5,036 bases of DNA from an uncultured Eubacteriales bacterium (lineage in GTDB: Bacteria; Bacillota; Clostridia; Lachnospirales; Lachnospiraceae): the NCBI GenBank assembly GCA_900557175.1, contig USSL01000148.1, positions 1-5,036 on the forward strand, in the 5' to 3' direction. Below the pieces are notes generated by a model. The model was not told where the DNA came from, made no database searches, and was given only the letters and a program-made list of their open reading frames with translations. Both the position numbers and the translations under genes were made by a program. Below, in pieces: positions 1 to 5,036 of this stretch. Every line of letters begins with the position of its first letter. Position 1 is the first letter of the stretch.

Positions 1-348
1 TTTACAGGCAGTGCCAAAGAAAATATGGCAGATTATCTGATCCCTCAGGAATGTGGAAATCGTGAAGAAGTCCGCTGGCTTGAAGTTTATGGCAAAGACC
101 TGAAGGGGATCCGATTTGAAGCGGAAGGTACGCCATTTGCAGCAAGTGTCCTTCCGTACAGCGCTTATGAGCTTGAAAATGCAATGCATGCGTATGAACT
201 TCCGAAAATCAATTATACATGGGTGCGGCTGATGGCTGCCCAGACCGGTGTCGGCGGTGATGACAGCTGGGGCGCTCCGGTGCATGAGCAATATAAGCTT
301 AAGGCTTCGCTGCCGATGACATTAAAGTTTAAAATTAGTAAAATTTAG
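1..348 (+). CDS. lacZ: GH2 beta-galactosidase (LacZ type), C-terminal fragment
   Basis: This is the last 115 codons of a gene whose start lies left of the window; the frame is open from base 1 and ends at TAG. The protein would hydrolyse terminal beta-galactosides such as lactose. The visible part is the C-terminal beta-sandwich (small-chain) domain of LacZ-type GH2 enzymes. It carries the family pattern PQE.GNR..VRWL (codons from about 46 to 81) and GVGGDDSWGAPVHEQY (about 247 to 294). The Trp at 268-270 aligns with Trp999 of E. coli LacZ, a substrate-contacting residue near the C-terminus of that enzyme. The GH2 catalytic acids lie upstream and cannot be checked. The ATG at 25 is internal, not the start. 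No signal peptide can be assessed. The response regulator gene follows after 16 bases, so co-transcription is likely. Family assignment is confident; substrate is inferred from homology. Confidence 0.93.
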   Translation, partial: FTGSAKENMADYLIPQECGNREEVRWLEVYGKDLKGIRFEAEGTPFAASVLPYSAYELENAMHAYELPKINYTWVRLMAAQTGVGGDDSWGAPVHEQYKLKASLPMTLKFKISKI

Positions 349-364
349 TCTGTGGGGGAATGTT

Positions 365-1891
365 ATGGACGACAGCTGCAGAATAATGATTGTTGACGAC
401 GAATTTATTATGCGTCAGGGTATAAAATTTATGATGAAATGGGAGAACGGCGGTTATGAAATTGTCGGTGAGGCTTCCAACGGCCGGGATGCTCTTGAAA
501 AGCTTGCAGAGTTATCACCCCACATCGTTCTTTGTGATATTGCCATGCCTGTGATGGACGGACTTGATTTTATTAAAGTCGCGCATAAGGAATACCCGGA
601 TATTAAAATAATTGTTTTAAGCGGCTATGATAATTTTGAATATGTCAGGGAGGCACTGCTTAATGGTGCCTCCGATTATGTATTAAAGCCAACGTTAAAT
701 CCCGAAACGCTGACGGCGCTTCTTAATAAAATTGCTGCGGATATTCCGGGACTGCAGCTTAAGAAAAGACAGGGCTCGGATTTGGACGGGCTTTTTGAAA
801 AGTTTATGACAGGCAGTGATGCGTGTGCTGACGGCAGATTAACCTTTGCCATGCCCGGAAGCTGTTTCCGTTTTTTTGTGATGCAATTAAAGTGCCGCGA
901 TAAAAAGGGCGCTGATTTATCCGGCGTCCTTTTTGACAAGGTAGAGGAGTTTTTTAAAAATGCGGGAAACATGAAGTATTTCAGGTTCCTGTACAGTCAT
1001 AAAGAGGTTTTGTGCGCTGTGATTAATTATGACATGCGGGATGAGGTGCGTGTTCAAAATTCGGTCAGAGCTCTTGCGTCTTCTCTTGGCATGATTTCCG
1101 ACCGTGCGCTTGTCGTCTTAGGAACATGTCAGAAAAATCTGGAGGGAATCCGGGATGAATTTATTTCCGGCGGCCTTTTGGAAAAAGAGAGTTTTTATTA
1201 TAAGGGAGAGCATCTTTTATTTACAGATGGCAGTGATACCGGACGGACATTGAAGCGATTTGATTTCAGAAGCTTTTCGTCAATCGTTTCTGACAGAAAA
1301 TACGGCGAGGCTATTTGTATGCTCAGAGATTATATTTATGAGGCGGCAGCCTGTCAGATGCCGGAATTTAAGTTGAAAAATCAGATGAAGAATCTTGTCT
1401 ATAATCTGATTGGCAGCAATGAGGAAAATGCTGTCCGTCTTGAAGCTATATGCAGGGAGGCTTTTGAGGCGGCGGAACAAAGTCTGTGGAGTGAAGATTT
1501 TTTATGCATTGTTGATGACATGCTAAAAAAGATAAGTGATATGCTGCCAAAGGATACTTCAGATACAAGCGCCCATCTCGGTGAGATTTTTGAATACATT
1601 CGTGAACATTATGTAGAAGATTTAACGTTACAGAGTGTTGCGGACACGTTTAATTTCAGTTATTCTTACTTATCGGCTTATTTTAATCAGTATGCCCATG
1701 AAGGCTTTTCTGAATATCTTAATAAAATCCGCATCCGTAAGGCGTGTGAATATCTTGAACATTCGGATCGTACGATTGCCGAAGTCAGCAGTGCGGTCGG
1801 CTATGCCGATCACAGTTATTTTTGCAGGGTATTTAAGAAAGTGACAGGCGAGACGCCGAGCGGTTACAGGAGGGAAAGACAGAGACGATGA
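365..1891 (+). CDS. YesN-like response regulator, REC plus AraC-type DNA-binding domain
   Basis: A 508-residue cytoplasmic transcription regulator of a two-component system. The REC domain (about 6-125) has the acidic pair D11/D12, the probable phosphoacceptor D58 in the context LCDIAMPVMDG, the Ser switch position S86 and the conserved Lys K108 before Pro. The middle (about 130-400) has no motif I recognise and corresponds to the variable linker of this class. The C-terminus (about 404-508) is an AraC/XylS double helix-turn-helix; the second one shows the classic IAEVSSAVGY...YFCRVFKK pattern followed by TGETPSGYRR (471-503). Length fits YesN-type regulators (roughly 500-540). The ATG start is set by GGGGGAA at 354-360, five bases upstream. 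It sits 16 bases after the beta-galactosidase stop and overlaps the kinase start by ATGA, so the kinase is its evident partner. Target genes are inferred to be sugar-use genes, possibly this operon itself. Confidence 0.95.
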   Translation: MDDSCRIMIVDDEFIMRQGIKFMMKWENGGYEIVGEASNGRDALEKLAELSPHIVLCDIAMPVMDGLDFIKVAHKEYPDIKIIVLSGYDNFEYVREALLNGASDYVLKPTLNPETLTALLNKIAADIPGLQLKKRQGSDLDGLFEKFMTGSDACADGRLTFAMPGSCFRFFVMQLKCRDKKGADLSGVLFDKVEEFFKNAGNMKYFRFLYSHKEVLCAVINYDMRDEVRVQNSVRALASSLGMISDRALVVLGTCQKNLEGIRDEFISGGLLEKESFYYKGEHLLFTDGSDTGRTLKRFDFRSFSSIVSDRKYGEAICMLRDYIYEAAACQMPEFKLKNQMKNLVYNLIGSNEENAVRLEAICREAFEAAEQSLWSEDFLCIVDDMLKKISDMLPKDTSDTSAHLGEIFEYIREHYVEDLTLQSVADTFNFSYSYLSAYFNQYAHEGFSEYLNKIRIRKACEYLEHSDRTIAEVSSAVGYADHSYFCRVFKKVTGETPSGYRRERQRR

Positions 1892-3576
1892 GCAAAGAAA
1901 AGATGTCTGTTAAGGCGCGGACGATGACAACGAAAATTATGATGGTTGTTATTGCGGGGATTCTATGCGCGGTGCTTGCGATTACATTTACAATTATCCA
2001 TATTTCTGAAAATATTTTTATAGAAACATATGGCAAGTCTCAGGCACAGGTGTTTTTCAGAATTGAAAATGAGCTGAATTCTTATCATGAAAATCTTGTG
2101 CAGGTTTTTACAGCGATGAATGCAGACTGGAATTTAAAGCTGTATCTTCAGGATAAGGAGACGCTTTCGCCGAAACAGCAAAGCAGCGTTGCATATAAGG
2201 CCGCTCAGACGATGAAGAAAGCAACATCGCCGGGCATGAATCATGTGACGGTTTTTGCAGTCGGCAAAAATGGAGGAACACTGATAAATAAGGCGGATGT
2301 TGCTGTAAAAACAGCGGACGAAATATTAAAATCGCCGGAGGCAGTCAAAGCGATACGTGAGCCTGATAAAATCCATTATGTATTTAAGGAAAATGGGTAT
2401 GTGGAATCAATGGCAAGACAGCCTGTCTGTTTTGCAGTGAAAGCTCTGCAGATTGCAGGGACTGAGGAACCCTACGGCGTTGTCTATGCGATGATGAAGG
2501 AAGCTGATTTTGAGAAATATTATGATTATTTTACGTCGGAATATGCCAATTTTTTCATGGCCGATGAAGATGGCTTTGTTGTGACATCATCGGATCGTTC
2601 CATGATCGGACATGAGGCGTCAAAATACATTACGGATGATGTGCTTTCGGATACGCTTCCGTATTTTAATTGCAGTGCGTACGGTGTGATTGATTACACA
2701 AAGGCGCTTGGAAATTTATATGATACGCCGCTTTTATGTCTGAGTATTCTTGCGATTGCGTCTGTAATTATCTTTTTTATCGCAAGGCAGACTGTGCGCC
2801 CGCTGTCTGAGCTTGTCACAAAGATGTCGGAAGCGCGCGACAAAAAATATATGGATTATATTCAGCTGACAGGCTCGCGGGAGGTTGAGGAACTTTCAAT
2901 GACATACAACGCCATGCTTGATGAATTAAACAAGTATATTAATGAACTGATGGCCAGTCAGAAAGCAAAGCGGCGGGCTGAGATAGAGGCGCTGCAGATG
3001 CAGATTAATCCCCATTATATTTATAATACGCTGGCAAGTATTAAATGGCTTATTTTTCAGGGCGATGTGATAAAATCTACAAAGACACTGGATGCTTTTA
3101 TCGCCCTTTTGCGAAGTACAATCGGTAACCGGGACGAATATATTACAATTGAATCGGAAATTGAAAATCTGAAGAATTACGTGCTTATAAATAACACACG
3201 GTACGGTGATAAAGTGATGGTGGAATATTTTGTGACCTTTGGCTGTGAACACTATAAAATTCCGAAGATGATACTGCAGCCGTTTATTGAAAATGCCTTT
3301 TTCCATGCATTTCCGTATGAAACGGAGGGACGTATTGAAATCTTTATCCGTAAACTTAACGGAAATCTTCAGATAAAGATTCGTGATAACGGTATCGGTA
3401 TGTCTGAAAATGAATTATGTAAACTTGGCGAAAAAACAGAACACTTCAGCGGCATCGGCATCAATAACGTCGATAGCCGTTTAAAGCTTATTTACGGTAA
3501 TGAATTCGGTATCAACATCGAAAGTGAAAAGAATAAAGGCACGACAGTGACAATACTTGTGCCGGTGGAAGAATAA
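1888..3576 (+). CDS. YesM-like sensor histidine kinase (HAMP, His_kinase, HATPase_c)
   Basis: A 562-residue membrane sensor kinase, the expected phosphodonor of the regulator just upstream. Visible order: short basic N-terminus, TM1 (about 17-39), an extracellular sensor region (about 40-278) of the Cache-like kind usual in YesM proteins, TM2 (about 281-299), HAMP linker (about 300-352), a charged helix, and the His_kinase box QMQINPHYIYNTL with probable phosphoacceptor H376. The ATPase domain follows: N-box PFIENAFFHAF (465-475, N469), G1 box RDNGIGM (499-505) and G2 box GIGINNV (522-528). All catalytic motifs look intact. The start overlaps the upstream stop as ATGA; AGGAGGGA at 1868-1875 lies 12 bases before it, inside the regulator gene, so translation is probably coupled. 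The membrane-proximal end of the sensor domain looks short (see findings). The ligand is unknown; the beta-galactosidase neighbour suggests a sugar-related cue. Confidence 0.95.
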   Translation: MSKEKMSVKARTMTTKIMMVVIAGILCAVLAITFTIIHISENIFIETYGKSQAQVFFRIENELNSYHENLVQVFTAMNADWNLKLYLQDKETLSPKQQSSVAYKAAQTMKKATSPGMNHVTVFAVGKNGGTLINKADVAVKTADEILKSPEAVKAIREPDKIHYVFKENGYVESMARQPVCFAVKALQIAGTEEPYGVVYAMMKEADFEKYYDYFTSEYANFFMADEDGFVVTSSDRSMIGHEASKYITDDVLSDTLPYFNCSAYGVIDYTKALGNLYDTPLLCLSILAIASVIIFFIARQTVRPLSELVTKMSEARDKKYMDYIQLTGSREVEELSMTYNAMLDELNKYINELMASQKAKRRAEIEALQMQINPHYIYNTLASIKWLIFQGDVIKSTKTLDAFIALLRSTIGNRDEYITIESEIENLKNYVLINNTRYGDKVMVEYFVTFGCEHYKIPKMILQPFIENAFFHAFPYETEGRIEIFIRKLNGNLQIKIRDNGIGMSENELCKLGEKTEHFSGIGINNVDSRLKLIYGNEFGINIESEKNKGTTVTILVPVEE

Positions 3577-3612
3577 AGAAGGGGGGCATTGAAATCGTGT
3601 GCCCCCTTCTTT
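3575..3612. terminator. GC-rich hairpin, probably a bidirectional terminator
   Basis: AAAGAAGGGGG pairs with CCCCCTTCTTT, extended by CA/TG with one extra G bulged; the loop is about 11 bases. It starts within the kinase stop codon, so it would end the lacZ-regulator-kinase transcript. The T-run on the plus strand is short and partly within the stem. On the minus strand the stem is also preceded by an A/T-rich stretch, and it lies about 30 bases beyond the stop of the minus-strand remnant gene. It is therefore well placed between convergent transcripts. Confidence 0.8.
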
Positions 3613-3644
3613 AGAAAAAAGGTTCACTCAAGGATAGCCATTTT

Positions 3645-3785
3645 TTACAAAGTCTTATATTTTTTCTCGGCGACATCGATGATTTTATATAAAACGGCGG
3701 CGGTGAGGCAGAGGATGATAATGGACATCATTACCCAGTCCAGTTTAAAGAGGTGAAGGGACAAAAAGACAAAATGACCATCGTA
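3645..3785 (-). pseudogene. C-terminal remnant of a membrane protein, cut by the element boundary
   Basis: The minus-strand frame ends at 3645 and encodes about 45 residues that look like a genuine membrane-protein tail: DGHFVFLSLHLF, then one hydrophobic helix (LDWVMMSIIILCLTAAVL), then the charged end YKIIDVAEKKYKTL. Its base composition resembles the host genes on the left. Upstream of about 3785 the same frame stays open only to a TTG at 3845 (a TAA lies directly beyond, at 3846-3848). That stretch is AT-rich, overlaps the end of the neighbouring helix-turn-helix gene and has no convincing ribosome binding site. I infer that the 5' part was separated by insertion of a mobile element. The tail is vaguely like that of an integral-membrane acyltransferase, but too little remains to name the family. 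Confidence 0.55.
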
Positions 3786-3795
3786 ATAGGTATTA
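3784..3795. other. Probable element/host junction (candidate attachment site)
   Basis: Host-like sequence on the left changes here to AT-rich DNA belonging to the mobilisation genes, and the coding sense of the minus-strand membrane protein is lost at the same place. The site itself reads TAATAGGTATTA, two 5-base inverted arms around GG. A short inverted repeat around a central dinucleotide is the general form of serine-recombinase crossover sites, but such a short AT-rich match can arise by chance. The other end of the element is not identified, so no matching copy could be compared. Confidence 0.35.
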
Positions 3796-3813
3796 GTTTT
3801 TGGTGTAAGTAAA

Positions 3814-3996
3814 TCAATAAGAGATTTTTTGTTTAATATATGCAATTAGGCAATTCTTAGGAATTTTCCAGTCTTTCCCTTCTTTAAATCCTTTTAATTG
3901 CCCAGTACGAACAATCTTATATGTTTGAGAGGTACCTATTTTGAGAATATCAGAGACCTCTGGAATCGTTAAAATGTCATCGTAGGTTTCGAGCAT
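3814..3996 (-). CDS. Excisionase-like helix-turn-helix protein (HTH_17 family)
   Basis: A 60-residue DNA-binding protein. Residues about 8-30 (ILTIPEVSDILKIGTSQTYKIVR) form the helix-turn-helix typical of the excisionase/MerR-like HTH_17 family. The following TGQLKGFKEGKDWKIPK (31-47) is the usual wing ending in W-K-I-P. Family members are common in integrative elements, where they act as recombination directionality factors or small regulators. The ATG is well supported: GGGGGTGA (plus-strand 4003-4010) lies six bases upstream. The gene starts inside the last 20 bases of the relaxase gene in another frame, so it is the third gene of the cassette. It is also the gene closest to the proposed element end, a frequent place for xis-like genes. 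A role in excision is inferred; regulation of the mob operon is the alternative. Confidence 0.85.
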   Translation of the reverse strand: MLETYDDILTIPEVSDILKIGTSQTYKIVRTGQLKGFKEGKDWKIPKNCLIAYIKQKISY

Positions 3997-4474
3997 GTTT
4001 CTTCACCCCCATTAGGTTTATGTTCATATTAGAAGCTAATACGTATATTTTTTTTAGGAAATCCTCGAATATGGAATCGATAAAAGGTGGTGCATTAAGA
4101 AGATGACTTGTTGTAGAAATGGCAAAATGTGTATGTGGATTATCTGTATCATCATGTAAAGCAAAACAGGTAGGAAAGAATTGAGAAATCAGGATAGCAA
4201 CTTGATTTGAAAACTGTAAGAGTAAATCTACATGTTCTGCATCAGAATCCTTTATAGAAAAAATAAGATGTTGAACTTGTTGTATACAGGTGTTCTGAGG
4301 AAGGTATCTGCGAAGTGATTCATACAGATCTATGAGTTTATCTTTGTCAGGTGGAAAGACTCCATAAATAAAGTGCATGTTATTATTTAATCTGAAAACA
4401 TAATTAATTATATTCTCTATGGTGTTGTTTGTAGCATAAGAGTCATCTACAATAAGCAAATTGACATTTAACAT
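3977..4474 (-). CDS. Minimal MOBP-like relaxase (mobilisation nuclease domain)
   Basis: A 165-residue protein with the motif order of a conjugative relaxase. Y25 in TIENIINYVF matches the N-terminal catalytic Tyr region (RP4 TraI has Tyr22 in a similar LVKYIT context). IQQVQHLIFSIKD (about 64-76) resembles the H..(I/V)SF motif. LHDDTDNPHTHFAIS (106-120) is a clear HUH-type metal-binding motif with H107, H114 and H116, close to HHDTDNLHIHIAIN of RP4-type relaxases. Tyr before HUH is the relaxase order, opposite to rolling-circle Rep proteins. Relaxases nick oriT, attach covalently to the 5' end and lead the strand into a recipient. The usual proteins exceed 300 residues; here nothing follows the nuclease domain. 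The start is supported by AAGGAG (plus-strand 4486-4491), 11 bases away, and it overlaps the upstream stop by 7 bases. Overlap with both neighbours argues against recent truncation. Activity is not proven. Confidence 0.8.
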   Translation of the reverse strand: MLNVNLLIVDDSYATNNTIENIINYVFRLNNNMHFIYGVFPPDKDKLIDLYESLRRYLPQNTCIQQVQHLIFSIKDSDAEHVDLLLQFSNQVAILISQFFPTCFALHDDTDNPHTHFAISTTSHLLNAPPFIDSIFEDFLKKIYVLASNMNINLMGVKKHARNLR

Positions 4475-4755
4475 AATTTGTTCATCTCCTTCATAATACG
4501 TTCTTTTGATTTTTGTGGAATAGAAGAATCAATCGCAATAGTGTTGGATATAGCGTTTTTAAAAATATGCTTATCTACCGTAGATGAAATAGAGGTAGCA
4601 TTTGATGATGGATTATCGCAATGGATGCCAGCTTCAAGATAACTAGTGATAATCGTAGAAACAGAGACATTCTGTTGTTTGGCAATTTCATTTATTTTTT
4701 CTTTAAACTCAGGAGTGCAACGAGCTTTAATTTCAGCAGATTTTGTTGTTTTCAT
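4468..4755 (-). CDS. Ribbon-helix-helix protein, probable relaxosome accessory (MobC-like) or autorepressor
   Basis: A 95-residue protein, first gene of the minus-strand cassette. The N-terminus is a ribbon-helix-helix fold: beta strand KSAEIKARC (5-13), helix A from TPEFKEKINEIAKQQ (14-28), turn NVSVS, helix B IITSYLEAG (35-43). After a Ser/Thr/Asn-rich linker (about 45-60) comes a C-terminal segment (about 60-95) ending in a charged helix (KSKERIMKEMNKLC) of unknown role. Such proteins dimerise on short palindromes; those encoded just before relaxases usually bind oriT and help the relaxase nick, often repressing their own promoter. The ATG has AAAGGA eight bases upstream (plus-strand 4764-4769). 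The stop TAA lies within the relaxase start (ATGTTAA overlap), indicating translational coupling. The palindromic AT-rich DNA immediately upstream is a natural target. An antitoxin role is less likely because no toxin follows. Confidence 0.75.
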   Translation of the reverse strand: MKTTKSAEIKARCTPEFKEKINEIAKQQNVSVSTIITSYLEAGIHCDNPSSNATSISSTVDKHIFKNAISNTIAIDSSIPQKSKERIMKEMNKLC

Positions 4756-4785
4756 AATAGATATCCTTTCTAGTTGATTTTTTAA

Positions 4786-4815
4786 TGTATAGTTAGTGGT
4801 GTTTTATAAAGTTAA
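4786..4815 (-). promoter_or_regulatory. Candidate promoter of the mobilisation operon
   Basis: On the minus strand, TTAACT (plus 4810-4815) and TATACA (plus 4786-4791) are separated by 18 bases and resemble sigma-A -35 and -10 boxes. The start of transcription would fall about 20-25 bases before the AUG of the ribbon-helix-helix gene. The surrounding DNA is so AT-rich that many -10-like strings occur, so the exact placement is uncertain. Confidence 0.35.
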
Positions 4816-4819
4816 TAAA

Positions 4820-4943
4820 CATTGTATACTATATATGGTATATAATTAGTATTACATATAAATGTATAATCTATATATAGTATAGTATATTATATATTTA
4901 ATATAGGTTATCTTATAGATTGTATAGTATATAAAATAATCTA
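4820..4943. other. Extremely AT-rich, TATA-repeat intergenic region
   Basis: Almost pure A/T with repeated short units TATAGTATA, GTATACTATA and CTATATATAG (4871-4880) on both strands. It separates the start of the mob operon from a more balanced sequence beginning near 4944. It could hold operators, an easily melted region for strand nicking, or a replication origin. I see no regularly spaced iterons and no recognised oriT nic consensus. Confidence 0.4.
4821..4846. repeat. 26-base imperfect palindrome, candidate operator or oriT-binding site
   Basis: The segment starts ATTGTATACTATAT and ends ATGGTATATAAT; 22 of 26 positions are self-complementary, and every mismatch is a purine or pyrimidine transition type (would be G-U in RNA). 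It lies just upstream of the candidate mob promoter. Related GTATA(C/G)TATA strings recur at about 4871-4892 and 4921-4934. This suits binding by the ribbon-helix-helix protein, but the assignment is inference. Confidence 0.45.
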
Positions 4944-4973
4944 TTGGCAGGTAACCCAAGTGGTTTAGGCATG

Positions 4974-5032
4974 AAAAAGCAGATGAATCAGAGTGCATTA
5001 TTGGAGCATTCAGATATAAGTCTGCTTTTTTT
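4974..5032. terminator. Long bulged hairpin with T-run: terminator-like or structured RNA
   Basis: AAAAAGCAGA (4974-4983) pairs perfectly with TCTGCTTTTT (5021-5030), and the T-run continues to 5032. Inside, TGAAT (4984-4988) pairs with ATTCA (5008-5012) and GC with GC near the tip. This leaves an 8-base bulge GATATAAG on one side and a 6-base bulge on the other. Upstream, AACC and GGTT (4953-4964) can form a small extra hairpin. The structure could end a plus-strand transcript of roughly 90 bases starting near 4943, end a minus-strand transcript from the right, or be an oriT hairpin. I do not recognise a known RNA family. Confidence 0.4.
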
Positions 5033-5036
5033 GTGC

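Noticed and set aside
676..972. Minus-strand open frame within the response regulator gene, and similar ones at 1280-1599 and 2926-3306
   Set aside because: They lie antisense to well-supported genes, show no domain pattern and have no ribosome binding sites; they are shadows of the plus-strand coding sequence.
3977..4474. Rolling-circle replication initiator (Rep) instead of relaxase
   Set aside because: Rep proteins have the HUH motif before the catalytic Tyr; here the candidate Tyr (Y25) is N-terminal and HUH follows, the circularly permuted relaxase order.
4468..4755. Antitoxin of a toxin-antitoxin pair
   Set aside because: The ribbon-helix-helix fold fits antitoxins, but the next gene is relaxase-like rather than a RelE, MazF or PIN-type toxin.
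4786..4943. CRISPR array or regular iterons in the TATA-rich block
   Set aside because: The repeated units are very short, AT-only and irregularly spaced, with no constant repeat-spacer period.
4852..4998. A 48-codon minus-strand open frame (starts MHSDSSAFSCLNHLGYL) upstream of the mob operon
   Set aside because: Its second half is only Tyr/Ile-rich translation of the TATA repeats, no ribosome binding site precedes the ATG, and it overlaps the hairpin; the open frame is explained by low-complexity AT sequence lacking stops in that phase.
4944..5036. tRNA-like look of GGTAACCCAAGTGGTTTAGGC
   Set aside because: It resembles a D-arm, but there is no anticodon arm of proper size, no GTTCRANNC T-loop and no acceptor stem closing it.

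Overview
The window looks like a chromosomal segment of a low-to-mid GC Gram-positive gut anaerobe, most likely Lachnospiraceae (Clostridium cluster XIVa). The evidence is a YesN/YesM-type two-component pair, strong G-rich ribosome binding sites, and protein sequences typical of that family. No taxonomic marker gene is present, so this is an inference from gene style.

Left part (1 to about 3612, plus strand): the 3' end of a LacZ-type GH2 beta-galactosidase gene is followed after 16 bases by an AraC-type response regulator (YesN-like). That gene overlaps by four bases (ATGA) a YesM-like sensor histidine kinase. The three genes look like one operon that closes at a GC-rich hairpin overlapping the kinase stop codon. 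The likely logic is that the kinase senses an extracellular signal, phosphorylates the regulator, and the regulator controls carbohydrate genes such as the beta-galactosidase.

Middle junction (about 3645 to 3795): on the minus strand there is only the C-terminal end of a membrane-protein gene. Its host-like coding sequence stops abruptly at about 3784-3795, where base composition shifts to AT-rich DNA. I read this as the left edge of an inserted mobile element.

Right part (about 3790 to at least 4943, minus strand): three tightly overlapping genes form a compact mobilisation cassette. In transcription order they are a ribbon-helix-helix protein (MobC-like), a very short 165-residue relaxase with the catalytic Tyr and HUH histidine motif of MOBP relaxases, and a 60-residue excisionase-type helix-turn-helix protein. 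Upstream of the cassette lie an extremely AT-rich, palindrome-rich control region and then a bulged hairpin with a T-run at the window edge. These could hold operators, an oriT or a small RNA. No integrase or recombinase is visible; if there is one, it lies beyond the right edge.

The most notable item is the minimal stand-alone relaxase in an apparently intact three-gene operon. It suggests a small integrative mobilisable element, or a pared-down derivative of one, that depends on a helper conjugation system.
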